A stretch of DNA of 64,000 nucleotides from Podarcis raffonei (GCF_027172205.1 NC_070614.1:35020001-35084000), one strand, 5' to 3'. Numbered from the stretch's first letter, positions 12,333 through 24,696 are shown. Notes: generated by a model from the sequence alone, not told the origin. Numbers and translations are program-made.

Positions 12333-12745
12333 CTAGCTGGACCATAAAGAAGGCTGATCGCCGAAGAATTGATGCTTTTGAATTATGGTGTTGGAGGAGA
12401 CTCTTGAGAGTCCCATGGACTGCAAGAAGATCAAACCTATCCATTCTTAAGGAAATCAGCCCTGAGTGCTCACTGGAAGGACAGATCGTGAAGCTGAGGC
12501 TCCAATATTTTGGCCACCTCATGAGAAGAGAAGACTCCCTGGAAAAGACCCTGATGTTGGGAAAGATGGAGGGCACAAGGAGAAGGGGATGACAGAGGAT
12601 GAGATGGCTGGATGGTGTTCTCGAAGCTACCAGCATGAGTCTGACCAAACTGTGGGAGGCAGTGGAAGACAGGAGTGCCTGGCGTGCTCTGGTCCATGGG
12701 GTCATGAAGAGTCGGACACAACTAAATGACTAAACAACCACCACC
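12333..12745 (+). mobile_element. BovB (RTE) LINE 3' end
   Basis: The sequence matches the BovB 3' end as I know it from ruminants and squamates: GCCGAAGAATTGATGC, CAATATTTTGGCCACCTCAT, GAAAAGACCCTGATG, GGTCCATGGGGTC and GAGTCGGACACAACTAAATG. Translation of part gives LQYFGHLMRREDSLEKTLML. The reading frame breaks near 12590. It is 5'-truncated. Confidence 0.9.
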
Positions 12746-14256
12746 ACGAGTGGGGGGAGGGACAGGTCCTTGTATTTAGTGGGTTGAATAAGGTTTCAGA
12801 TCCCACAGACTCCTTGCCACAAGCCTTCCTCCCAGGGGTGTCATGTGTTGGAGAACTGAGTGGGAAAATGCATCCCCCATAAGGATACTGCCTGATAATA
12901 ATTGCCTTTATCGAATGGTGGGGGGGGGGGTCTCTTGGGGTGAGGTGTTTAGGCAGCAGAGGCAGCGATCAGGAAGGGCCTCTGAGGGGGAGCGTGAAGA
13001 GACCATTCAGGGTGTGCATCTTGGCAGGGGAAGAAAGAGACTGTGGAGGGACGTTGGGAAGAAAACTTCCACCCAGGCTTTTCCTGCCAAAGGGTTGTAA
13101 CTTTTTCCATTTTTGTTTTCCTTTCCCTTTTCAAAGCAGACTCCCCTCCAACATTCCTAAAAGCCACAAGTTAAATCAGAATCCTGGAAAGCAACAACTG
13201 AGACCCGTGGGACCGCGGGTCAAGCGAGACATTACACCATTCATTCAATTAGCCATTGTGTCAAGAGCAGGTGGGGAGGGGAGCCCAGTCTGGCCAGGCG
13301 GATAGAGGGACGTGAACCCTTGGGGGGGACCCACTGCAGCCTGATTCAGATGAGGCCCTCCTTCCCAGAAGCTCTCACTGATGGCACCATTGGCAGGAAG
13401 GGTGAGAGACCAATCAGTCAAATAAATAATGAATCTGGAGAGTGCCACTTTGGCTGCCCCTGGCTTCAAGCTCTTAACTTCATCGGGGAAGGTTTACAAA
13501 ATTCCACACATGAAACAAGCAAGCTAATTCCCTCCAGACCAGAGCCATTATCTCTCAGCGCTGCTTCCACCTCTTGTCTGGATTCAGTTTTAATCTGCAA
13601 AACAGGTTGAAGATTCTTGGCTCTCTGCATTCTGACATGACAAGCATGGCCTGCAACGAAAGGCCCAAGCATGGAATGCTCCCATTCAGGTTTTCAGCCA
13701 CTCTATTCCACTCCCACCTGCAAACATTCGGTCAGCATTCTGTGCCCACTGAGCACGCTCAGACCTGTTGGGGCTGATTAGAAAGGGTTTTGAAAACCCT
13801 TAGGATTCTCTAAGCCTGCTGATACAGTACCTCTTTCCTGGGCATGAACAATGCTGTTTTTGGCTACGGACGGCCCAGCTGCACTCGTAGGACCGAAAGT
13901 GCTGTCAGTCTTTCATTGCAGCCTGTTGCTTTCCCTTCTCAGCAACCTCAGGCTGACACTGAGGCTGCAACTGCAGGCAAATAGGAAAGTACACAAAAGG
14001 GGTGTGTGGGTGTAATTGATTGTGTTCATTAGGAAGGGGGAGCGGCAACTGCGCATGCCTTTGCCACACAGGATGGAAAATTAGGATTCATTTAGCAACA
14101 CAAACACAAGTGTGTTTATTTGGACAATGGGCCTGGATTATTCCGCTGACCTAACGTCACCTGTGCAGCCTCTCCTCCTCCTCCTCCTCCATCCTTAAAT
14201 ATCTCAAAGGCTCTTTGGTGTTGGACAAGGACTCAGGGAGATGCTGGTTAACGCAT
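12746..14256. other. Gene-free stretch
   Basis: No exon with matching splice sites or repeat family recognised. Confidence 0.45.
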
Positions 14257-14402
14257 TGGATAGCTCAGCTGGTTAAGACCATGGTGCTGATAATGCCAAG
14301 GTTGCAGTTTCAGTCCCCATATGGGTCAGCTGCCTATTCCTGCATTGTACAGGGTTGGACCAAATGATCCTCAAGGTCCCTTCCAACTCTACAATTCTGA
14401 TT
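14257..14402 (+). mobile_element. SINE with tRNA-Ile-like head and CR1-like tail
   Basis: TAGCTCAGCTGGTTAAGACC (A box), GGTGCTGATAATGCCAAGG (anticodon arm with GAT) and GTTTCAGTCCCCATATGGG (B box) match tRNA-Ile. The tail GTTGGACCAAATGATCC and TTCCAACTCTACAATTCT is CR1-like. Confidence 0.8.
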
Positions 14403-16395
14403 CTAATAAAGTTCACTTGGTGAACTTTCGCCCCTTACAATCTTGCAGCACAGTCTGCCTCCCAGGATTTAAACATCCGTTAAAACCAGGGCAAAATTTC
14501 CAAAGGAGCATGTTGTGACCCACTGGCAAAATTCAGAGCTTTTCGTTTGTTTTATGTTGTGCATAGAATTATTTGGGCCTGAGTTCATTTCTATGGGTGA
14601 TGTTGTTATTCTGCATGCTGCCTTTTCTTTCAAGAAAAAAATACCAAGGCAGTTCAGAAACAGCAAAACAATTTCATCGAAACATGAAAGCATCCATGAT
14701 TAAAATGTGTAAGAAACAAGCCCATGCAAACAGAATAACAGTTACCTTGTGTTCTGTTCAAATGGGTATGTTGTTCGCTTTGTGCTACTGTTGCTACTCA
14801 TAGGACCACTTCCCCACCTCTTGCAAGTCCCCTGATGCTTTCCTGCACAACAGACAAGCCACATTCTTTCCTTCTGCCACTTCTCGTGTGCATGTCTGGG
14901 TCCCCTATCTCGTCCTGGCCTGCTCTTCCTCCCCACCCCATCCCAGGCCCCAAACATTGCACCCACCTGCTAGATTCCTCCCCAGGAATGTACCTGCTGT
15001 TTGACTTTCCCACTGGGAGATGCCTGGTTTCTGATGGAACTTAGAAGAAGATGCTCATCCTTGATGGGGTGAACTGGGGAGGGGTGAACGTCTCCCCACT
15101 GCCCCGCTATATCATGCATAGACTTTCTTGGCTCTCTCTGCACAGAACAGCAGATTGCACAAAAGGAAAGTTTCAGGCACTGAATTGTGAGTTTATGAGC
15201 CAGTTTATTTCTCTCTCTTTTTCCCCAGAAAGAATTAATGCACAAAGTTTTGTTGCACAGTCCAGCAGCTGAGGCAAAAACTTGGGAGTCAGCATCCCTG
15301 AGCTGAGGGGATTTCCTTCATGCCATTGGCACCATACATTTGAACCACTAGGATACCATTTTAAACACTCAAGACTGCCTCCAAAGAATCTTGGGAACTT
15401 CAGTTTCTGAAGGGTGCTGGGAACTGTAACTCTGTGAGGTGTGAACTACGTTTCTCAGGATTCTTTGAGAGAGGCCATGTGCTTTCAGTGTATGGTTTTT
15501 CCTCCTTTTTGCTTGGAGTTCTAACCTACACCCCACCCCCAGTTGCCCACCCATTCAAGGGGGTGAAAAACCCCTTCTGTTATTTTCCTCCAGGTCACCT
15601 CCTGGTCGTATGCCAGCCTTGCTGTATCTTTCCATTCTGTTCTTTCTCAGGTTAACCTGCTGAACTATAAATGAGGTTTATTGGCGGTTCCTGGCACCTC
15701 GAGAACATGGAAAGTTTCCTTCCAGAATGACCTGCCTTTCAAACGTGTCCTGGAGGCACCCCAGGTTTGAGTCAGGGAGCAGAGGTATTTTAAGCAGGAT
15801 AAATTCCCATTAGCAGCAACGAAAACAGGAACGGGAGAAGCACTGGGAGGAATAAAACAGAAAGGACCAACAAGCTGGATTTCGGTCACTTGAGCAGATG
15901 GCTGCCCTGTAGTGAGATGTGCAAAATCAGAACTGGATCTCACCAGGGAATACAAGCAAGCAAACAAATGAGAGGTAGGAAATGGAGTAAAATAACATTG
16001 CAGAGGACATTTGGACTTTTTGCGCATGCTTCGCTTTCAAGCTTTTGGAATGCGTTTAAAGCGCATTATTTTCCCCAAGCAATCCTGGAAAACATAGTTT
16101 CCCTTGCGATTCTCAGCACCCTTCACAAACTACAGTTCCCGGATTTCTTTGAGGGAATCCCGCAAGGTGCATTGAATGTACTTTCAGTGTGCGGTCTGGC
16201 CTTCAGGGCTCTGCCTGTAATGTTTCCATGTCTTTCACACCACATCTGTGATTTAGGCACACAAATTGTCCTCTGGCTTTGAATTTGGCAACCCTTACAA
16301 ATCATGGTCTCCAAGAAGGGTTCTACAACCTAGATGCTGCATTGCTGTGAAACCTTAACTAACTACCCACCTAATCAGCCCAAATGGCCCATCCT

Positions 16396-16429
<34 letters not shown>

Positions 16430-17217
16430 ACTGATTTGCCTTTTCCCACAACAGCACAGCCTTGCTGAATATAGGAGCAGAGTGGGTAGAATTTCCTCTG
16501 TCTTTCTCCCTGTCTGCCCCACTTCTTCTCTTCCACCTCCACATCTCTGTCTACTGAGCATTCCCAGACAGTGACCTCTGGCACTTAAACATTGCAGAGG
16601 GTTTTTGTGTTTTTTTTGCAGGAGGGTGGGGTGGGGGAGACATGAGAGGTTGTGTTTATACACCCAGCCAACCTGCCCTCCGTCCCCACCTTGCCATCTG
16701 TGTTTACTGTACAGCACCCCACTCTAATGGCAATTCCCCCTCCCAACACACTTGCAATGCACCAAGACCCTTTGGAGCAAGTCCCTGCGAGGCTGACCCA
16801 ACGTTCCAGTAATTCACGGACCAAGAATGCCGGTGCGTTTCTCAAAAGCCGTGAAAGCAGGAAAAGGCTCTCAGTGTCTGTGTTTGTGTGTGTATGTATG
16901 TGTGCGTTGGCCCCAAAATCAATAGGGAGGTCATGCTTATTTTGGGGTGGAGGGATTACGAACTGTGCCAGGGTGCTTTGACGGGTCACAGCCCGAGTTC
17001 AGCAAATACTGAAAAGTCCCAAAAGGAGGAGAAACACATGCCAAGCAAGAGGCCTGGTCTCTTAACATTAAAAAAGCACTTCTGCAGCTTATTTCAAGTC
17101 GTTCTAAAGTCGTTGACATACGCTGTCTCGAGAATCCACATAACAGCCATGTAGGGCAGGCCAAGATTATTATCCTCATGGCACAGGTGAAGGCTCAAGG
17201 CTTGTCTAAGGCCATCA
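14403..17217. other. Gene-free stretch with two old palindromic repeat fragments
   Basis: Fragments of the dispersed palindromic family lie at 15365-15500 and 16060-16195 (CAAACTACAGTTCCCGGATT, AACTGTAACTCTGTGAGG). A (GAT)11 microsatellite is at 16397-16430. No gene seen. Confidence 0.55.
16397..16430. repeat. (GAT)11 microsatellite
   Basis: Perfect trinucleotide array. Confidence 0.92.
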
Positions 17218-17241
17218 CATCCACAGTGTACGTTTAAAGTA

Positions 17242-17483
17242 CAGTGGTACCTCAGGTTACATACGCTTAAGGTTACATACGCTTCAGGTTACAGACTCCG
17301 CTAACCCAGAAATAGTGCTTCAGGTTAAGAACTTTGCTTCAGGATGAGAACAGAAATCGTGCTCTGGTGGCGCAGCAGCAGCAGGAGGCCCCATTAGCTA
17401 AAGTGGTGCTTCAGGTTAAGAACAGTTTCAGGTTAAGAACGGACCTCCGGAACGAATTAAGTACTTAACCTGAGGTACCACTG
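17242..17483. mobile_element. Tc1/mariner-type MITE, copy 3 (inverted)
   Basis: Termini CAGTGGTACCTCAGG and CCTGAGGTACCACTG with TA on both sides. Interior in reverse orientation relative to copy 1. Confidence 0.9.
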
Positions 17484-17526
17484 TATATGACTTCCCCCAA
17501 AGGATTCTGGGAACTGTAGCTAACCC

Positions 17527-17653
17527 CAGTGCTATTTTTCTAGAAAAAGAGGTGCCGAAACTCATCATGCATGCCTCCTTTGTTCTCTTATAATGGCAAG
17601 GGTGCCCACTTAAGTGGTGCCAGATCTCAGTTCCAGCTGAAAAGAAAGCCCTG
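17527..17653. mobile_element. hAT MITE (127 bp)
   Basis: Termini CAGTGCTATTTTTCT and AAGAAAGCCCTG, flanked by a perfect 8-bp duplication GCTAACCC (17519-17526, 17654-17661). Confidence 0.88.
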
Positions 17654-17756
17654 GCTAACCCCGTCCCAGAGCTACAATTCCCAGAACCCTTAATAAATGA
17701 CAGTTCCCAGAATTCTTTGGGGGGAAGCCATGTGCTTTAAACATATGTTGTGGATG

Positions 17757-18204
17757 TAGCGCTAGAGAGTTAATGGCTGGCAGTGCAACCCAACAGCTGA
17801 AGCTGCGCTGAGGACTGGCCACTTAAAAACCAGGAAGCCACTAAGTGCTTTGAGCCATGCAAAGGAGTCCTCCGAGGCTGATTTCCTTGCTCATTCAGCA
17901 CATGAGTTTGAGGCACCTTCGTGAACAAGTGCTGGCAAGAAGCCCCGTGATTAACAGCCATTGCAGTGTCCAGACAGTTTAAATAGAGGGGAGGGAGGAA
18001 GAGAGCGAGAGCTGGGGGGGGGACATTACACAGCTGGCTGGATGCAAAAGTTTACCAAACATCCAGGCGGGTTTGTTACAAGCGCAGGGATGGAAGCCAA
18101 CCCAGTGTTTATCTTGGAGAAGGAGAGCGGATTTTGCAAGTGACTCGACAGAGCAGCTTTGAAGTAGAAAAAGCAGGTAGGGTTCTCTCTCCTGCCCCCT
18201 GCCC

Positions 18205-18252
<48 letters not shown>

Positions 18253-19427
18253 ATGAGCAGCCTTTAAGAACCGCCTGACAAGTGGACATTCAACAGGTGC
18301 AGCTTCTCTCAGCAGGGAGGTGCACTGGGGCAAGGGGAATTGAATCTTCACAAAGAGGTGGCAGGTTTAAGGGAGGATCCTGGTGAGGCCGACACAACCA
18401 TTAGGTCGAGTGACGTGGGTGCCTCAGGCGGCAGATTCCAGGGAGGGGAAAGATGTGGGTGTTGTGTGGCCTGCCCAGCACCCTCTAAGCTAGCCTGCCA
18501 CCTGTAGGTTTGGTTCAACATGGTCATTGTTGGAGTAATATTTAAACACTGGGTTGGTCACTTTCTGCTAAATCTGTCGATTTCAGTTTTTCTCATTCTC
18601 TTATTTTTTTCTTGACATTTCTGCAATAGGTTTTGGTTTCTTAAAAAGTTTGCATGAAAATTCACTAGCATTTTAGTGGAAATTTTCTCCTAATATATGC
18701 ATTTCAGTATACAGTTTTGCCCAATATGCTCATTTTTGAAATGTATTTCCCCAAATATAATGGATTTCTGTATATTTTCACTACTTTATGCAATTTATGC
18801 ATGCTATATGCATTATTGGCTGGGGACTTGCATAATTGGGAGAAGTGCAAATTTCAATTTTGCAAATTTCAAAAAAATTCAATTCACGTATTGTTTGGGA
18901 AAGTAAAATTAGGTAGGTTCACCTTTAAAGGCAAACTGAATTGAATCCTGGCCCTTCTCCCATCTCTTCCTGCTGCACATGAAATAGAATTCTATACATG
19001 CGTCAGACCACAACATGTCTTGGATCCTGGACAGATTTGAATCCAGGATCTTGGCGGTCTTGGGCAACGTACCATCAGGGTGATGGGGGGGCACTTTGGG
19101 GCATCAGCGACTGCTCCCGCTCCCCAGCAGAGTTAGCTATGATCTGTGGTGAGTGGCTGTGAGCCTCCTGCCATTTTAAGGATGTCGCCAATGCAATGCA
19201 ACATCCAAGGTATTGTGGGTAATCTCAATGGCTTTCATTTCCCACAGTGCCATGGGACAATCAATGCCATGTCAAGAGGGGGGCATTGCACATAAATGAC
19301 ATTGTAGGCAGTTCACAAATCTAACAGCCTGCACAGAGAGCCCAAGGCTGCCATTAGCCAAGGGCACTGACTTCCCTTCCCCATTGAGGGGACCCAGCAT
19401 CGTATGACATCACACACATGAGATCAT
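17757..19427. other. Gene-free stretch, AT-rich in its second half
   Basis: It contains a (TTA)n array at 18207-18250 and an AT-rich part (18540-18930) that looks like an old, unplaced repeat. No exon supported. Confidence 0.45.
18207..18250. repeat. (TTA)n microsatellite
   Basis: About 14 perfect ATT/TTA units. Confidence 0.93.
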
Positions 19428-19665
19428 GCACCCCTATGCATGTCTCGCCCCCGCCTGATGAGCAAGCATTCACCTGGCAGCAGGGGGAGTGCGCCAAGGG
19501 TGATCTTCACCCTCCGTGCATTCCGCCCCCCACCTGGCACATGAACGCTCGCCCGGCGGGTGGATGGGGCATGCGAAGGGCAGTCTTCACCCTCCATGCA
19601 TCCTGCCCCCGTCCAGAGTGCGAGTGCTCACCCAGCGGTGGGCTGCGGAGGATGGCAGCCCCCCC
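19428..19665. repeat. Three diverged tandem copies of an 80-bp GC-rich unit
   Basis: CTTCACCCTCCGTGCATTCC and CTTCACCCTCCATGCATCCT recur 80 bp apart, with an older copy before them (GCATGTCTCGCCCCCGCC). An open frame spans the array but it is only repetition. Confidence 0.75.
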
Positions 19666-19819
19666 TCAGTAAGCGGGGGGTAGGCTTAGCACCCTACCCA
19701 CAAATACTGAGGGGGCTGAAACCCCTTCTGCCCCCTATAGTTGGCACCCCTGCCATTAGCGGTGGTCTCTGCCAGGGCTCTGCTCTCCATATGTGAAGGA
19801 GACATGTATTTTGCCTATC

Positions 19820-20042
19820 CAGTGGTACCTCTGGTTATGAGCTTAATTCATTCTGGAGGTCCATTCTTAACCTACAACCATTCTTAACCTGAGGTAACAC
19901 TTTAACTAATGGGGCCTCCTGCTGCCACCGCACCGCCGCGCGATTTCTGTTCTCATCCTGAGGTAAAGTTCTTAACCCGAGGTACTATTTCTGGGTTAGC
20001 AGAGTCTGTAACGGAGCCTGTTTGTAACCTGAGGTACCACTG
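19820..20042. mobile_element. Tc1/mariner-type MITE, copy 4
   Basis: Termini CAGTGGTACCTC and GAGGTACCACTG. TA follows on the right; the left flank has decayed. Confidence 0.85.
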
Positions 20043-20453
20043 TATAGTACGTGCAAATGTGAGTTATTTGCACTAGGCCTCATCCTGTCTTCCTGGCCAA
20101 GGATTACCCACCCCTTAGAAAATATTTGTGAGGCCTTCTGAGCAACATGCAGAGTGCCTAGCCGCATTTCTCCACTAGGTGATCACAGCTTGCTCCCAAA
20201 TATCTGAGATTAGCAAGGAGTGGCTTAAGCAGCCTAGGAAAGGTGCAGAGTTCCCCCTTTCCTATTCAATTCAGAAACGGCAGCAGTGTTAAATGTACAT
20301 GTTGTGGCATGTGGAATATAAAACATAAAAGGTTTGGGGGGGAGAGGGAGGGGGCGTTAAGGATGCATCTGTGGACAGGTGAAACAGATGTGTGGAGGGA
20401 AGATGGGAACACAACAGTGTAGCAGCACCATGACCGGATGATCTCCCGGTGTA

Positions 20454-20597
20454 TTTTTTTATTATTGTTTTTATTAAAGGTTTCCTTGGGTTATAGAAGT
20501 ACATACATTGTCTCCACTTTCAGACTATAAAGTCCTTTTTACAGATCAGCTACATTTACATTGAAGTGAGACTTCAATGTTGTACACAGCATGAGGT
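20454..20597 (-). mobile_element. Short retroposed insertion of unknown family
   Basis: It begins with a T run on plus (a poly-A tail on minus) and is flanked by a 13-bp direct repeat ATCTCCC(G/A)GTGTA (20441-20453, 20598-20610). The insert of 144 bp was not recognised. Confidence 0.6.
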
Positions 20598-20996
20598 ATC
20601 TCCCAGTGTATTTGACACCACGCAATCCTATGCACATTTGCTCAGCCTAAAAGCAGATCAAATCATTTAACCGATTTTTAAAAAAATGATAGTTAATTAA
20701 TTTGTATCCTGTAAAAATTTTTCTTTTTTAATGCTTCATTAAGTACAATAGAGTTGTGGTACTATGGTCTCCTCTGGAAAATGCACAGAGGAGTGAGATG
20801 ATGTGTCCGACAGCATTAGCAGCAAGTGTGTCTTGCAAGGATGTGGACGTATGTACAGAGAACAAGGCTGCTTGAGCAGAAGTATACGAGGGTCCCTGTG
20901 CTTCAAACTCGGAGCCCATTGGGCACGGTAGAAGAGAATGTGGCCCAGACACCCAATGAGGAGAGAAGCTGGGAGGTGGGCGGAGCATAAGCAGGG

Positions 20997-21004
20997 AATA
21001 AAAG
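20997..21004 (+). promoter_or_regulatory. TATA-like box of the GREP1-like gene
   Basis: AATAAAAG lies 77 bases before the start codon. A start site about 30 bases downstream would leave a short 5' UTR of roughly 50 bases. There is no CpG island here, in contrast to PKMYT1, which fits a tissue-restricted gene. Confidence 0.55.
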
Positions 21005-21080
21005 GGGCTGCCCCCCCTCCAAGTCCTATGGGCACCCAGAGACTCTGAGAAGGTACTGCAGACTCTTTACAGTGTCCAAG

Positions 21081-21141
21081 ATGAATCTTTGCACCTCGCT
21101 TCTGCTGTTGTGCCTGGCCAGGGTCAGCCTGCAGGGAGGAG
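21081..21141 (+). CDS. GREP1: GREP1-like exon 1 (signal peptide)
   Basis: Encodes 20 residues plus one base: start Met, a Leu-rich hydrophobic core and LQGG near the likely signal-peptidase site. The donor is GAG|GTAAGT. The ATG lies 77 bases after a TATA-like AATAAAAG, which supports this start. Confidence 0.88.
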
Positions 21142-24100
21142 GTAAGTCTGGGAGATGGACATGGAAAAGGGGACAAACAGAAATAGACAACAGAAAATTC
21201 AGTTTTCATGCTCCTCTTAGAGGGATAACACCAGGAATAAACAGAGGGACTGTTTGCAAGAGAGACAATTTAGAAATTTATTTTTTAAAAAAATCAAAAG
21301 AGGGAGGGTGTAGCTGGGAAGGTCCATTCAGCCTCCACCCCTGTCTTAGTCCAACGCTCTAACCACTACACCATGCTGCCTTTCACATTGCACCAGCAAT
21401 GTGATGTTGGTGAGACACTTTGTTGGGGAAGATGAAAACAAATGTTATAGGTGCTTTTAAATGAGGGCTATAAGGGCTGGCATTCTATACAATGTAAATC
21501 TGGGCACCAGAATGCAGTGAGAGGTGGGTAAGGAGGATGCAGGAACTGGGTAATTTACATTGAAGGAGATCATCACTCATCTGTTGCCAGGTTTCCCCTT
21601 GACTACTGGAAGTTTGGTGTTAAATTTAATTATTCCTGCACTCCCAACTGAGCACCCCAAAACGTAGGGATAGAAAGATTTACGCGAAGGAGCTAGGGCA
21701 GCCTCTGCCGACCAGGTGCCCTGAAGGCTGATGGGAGTTGTAGTCCAAAACACCTTCAGGGCAGATGCTGGGCTTGGAGCATATCCTTCATTTGCAACAG
21801 AGTCTTAATTGAGGTATAGGACTATGCTGTTCAAAAGAATGGAGAGAATTGTTATGCTGAAGATTTACAGTGCAGACCCATGAATGCTAACTCTGAAATC
21901 TGCCCTGCTGTTTCCAGTTAAGTGTGCACCATAGCTGTCAACTTTTCCCTTTTCTTGCGAGGAATCCTATTCGGAAGAAGGGAATTTCCCTTAAAAAAAG
22001 GAAAAGGTTGACAGCTATGGTGTGCACCCATAGGATTGTAGCTTCAATGAGGGTGGGTGGGTCACAACTGGAGCAAAAATAAATAAACTTTATGTCTCTT
22101 GCATATCCTCTTTTGCATCCACAAGGGACAGGGAACAACTATGGGGAGAGAAGCACAAAGGTACTTCTCAGCTTAATGACCAAGAGTCATCTGCTTCAGG
22201 TCACTTAATGAGAACTGGCTCATCTTCTGCAACTCCCTCTCAATTTTTTAATCCCCACTAGGAAGAACCCCATCCTGCCTCTTACAAACTCTGTAACTGC
22301 TACTGATTTTATTTCATTCATTTAGGATGCTTCCAGGCAGGGACTTAATACTGGAAACGAGTTGTTGGCAACATTTTTTTTTAATTATTCATTAAATCTG
22401 TATATCACCCTTCATATGTAGAGCTCAGGGTGGTTCACAACATAAAAATACAAGACAAAACATGAAAAAAACCACAAACCAATAAAAAAACACCACCCAT
22501 CCCACAGACACATTTAAAAGGGTATTGCTTGTTCATTTGTTTTACTTGTTTTCTGTCAGAAAGGGTAAATCTGTATTGAATTAGGGAGGTGGGAGAAATG
22601 AGTTAGCATTGTGATGCAGCCGTAAGCAGCACCGATCCCACAATAAACATCTGCCTGGAAGCAGCTTGATTTTTTGTACTACCGTCCTGCTGAATGGCAA
22701 CTTCTTCAGGTTCTTAAAATCAGTGTGTGTGTGTGTGTGTGTGTTAAAAAACAGTAATTGCAACAAAACCAAACAAAATGCAGTAATATATTAAGGCACC
22801 AGTTTGATATTGCTGCCACTAATGGTGCTCCATGCCAAAAATCAACTAAAGCAACATAATGCACCTTCAATAATTGTTCCCTTAAGTCTCTTGTTTCCTC
22901 TTCCTTTCCCATACTTTTTTTCCCTTTGGTATCATGCCACTTACATTAGGAAGTTGTCTTAAACCAAATTGGATTGTTGCTCTGTCTAGCTCTTGTCAAC
23001 TCTGACTGGCAGAAGCTTCCCAGGGTTTCAGAAAGGGCCCTGGAAATATTGGGGAGTGAAGTGGAGACCTTTTGCATGAAAGGCAACGTGTGCTTCCACT
23101 GAACTATGGCCTGATTGTGATTCTTCAGGCAGGGACTCCCTTGCTTGTTTGTCTTGGGACAGTACTTAGGAGATTTTATCTGCTTTGTAAACAAGTAGTT
23201 AATATTAGTAGCCATGAGTCATAACCTGGTACAGTGGTACCACAGGTTAAGAAATTGATTCGTTCCGGAGGTCTGTTCTTAACCTGAAACTGTTCTTAAC
23301 ATGAAGCACCACTTTAGCTAATGGGGACTCCCACTGCTGCTGCCACGCTGCCGCTGTGCGATTTCTGTTCTCATCCTGAGGTAAAGTTCTTAACCCAAGG
23401 TACTATTTCTGGGTTAGCAGAGTCTGTAACCTGAAGCATCTGTAACCTGAGGTACCACTGTAGCTAATTCCAGAATACGTCAAAGCTAATGGCAATTGTG
23501 TGATCATTGCATAGGGTCCCACAAAATGACAGCAGAACTTGTGCATTGCAAAGGGGTCAGGAGGCTGCAAGCCCCATGGAAATTGGAGAGGAGCCCCACA
23601 AACCAACTTTCCTTTCATAACCCCAACATCCCTCTTTGGCCCCCGGGCTGTCCAAAAAGTACAGGCTCAGGGCAACGATTGGGAGTTTGCATACTGTTCC
23701 TTCCAGGTCACATCTCTACCTGGCACAAGGATGCCACATTCCTTCCATGCTCCGGGCAGCCCTGCACACACAAAGACCTCCTTCTCAGGGGAGAGGGGAC
23801 TGACACCCCCTTGCAAAGCCCTGAAGGCAGACAGGCCAACTCCCTGAGCCAGGAGACAGGGTGGGACCCAGGTGGGCCAGATGGCCAGGGTGGTGAAATA
23901 ATCCTTTGGCACCTGGGACTCAGGCTTTGAAAGGAGCTTTGTGGAAGGGCCCAGAGCCACCTTCGCTGGGCCTGACAGGGCAGAATGATGGATGCTTTCC
24001 GCCAGATGCTGAGAGGAGAACCAATCTCTCAGCAACAGGAACAACCAAGAGTCTTGTGGCACCCTGAAGACTTAACAGATTTATGGTGGCATAAACTTTT

Positions 24101-24650
24101 GTGGACCAGAGCTCCTCTTCGTCTGCCGGCCAACTGAAGACAAACCTTTCATACATCGGGTGAAGTGGGCTCCAGTAATCCATGAAAACTCACTCACCAT
24201 CTATGTTTGCTAAGGCACTACAAAAGCCTTGATTATTGGACGGAAAGTGTCTATCACAGCTGCCTCTTCTAGATGTTCTGCAAAACATGCTGTCCACTTA
24301 CAGCCCAAGGAACAAAGTGTGAACTAAGGACCCAAGAAAAACACCCTGATGGTCATGAACTTGGAAGGCTTTCAAGTGGGATTAGGAGGGGAAAAAACCA
24401 TGGGAGATAAAAGCTGTCAATGCTAATTAGTCATGAGGATGACTATGTACGCCTTCCTGTGTTGGAAGCAGGAAGCCTCTAAAGACTGGTTGTTGAGGTC
24501 CACAAACGGTTGGGTGCTGCTGGTTGTGGGCTTCACTTAGACATCTGGTTGGCTTCTGGGGAACAGAACACTGGAGTAGTAGTAACTGAGCTAAGTCTGA
24601 TCCAATACATTTTGCTGCCTGAGACAAAGCAGCAATCAGCTCGCGCACAT

Positions 24651-24696
<46 letters not shown>

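Larger units (their letters stand above)
17218..17756. mobile_element. Palindromic DNA element carrying two later insertions
   Basis: Outer inverted ends CATCCACAGTGTACGTTTAA and TTTAAACATATGTTGTGGATG (read as one pair). The body GATTCTGGGAACTGTA / CAGTTCCCAGAATTC is also inverted. A Tc1-type MITE (17242-17483) and a hAT MITE (17527-17653) sit inside. Confidence 0.78.

Noticed and set aside
16375-16584. Poly-Ser/poly-Ile frames over the (GAT)n array
   Set aside because: Microsatellite translation only; the same holds for Asn/Ile runs at 18207-18250.
23496-23930. 144-residue open frame in GREP1-like intron 1
   Set aside because: No splice sites in phase with the gene, no Gly-rich content and no domain; likely chance in a GC-rich part.
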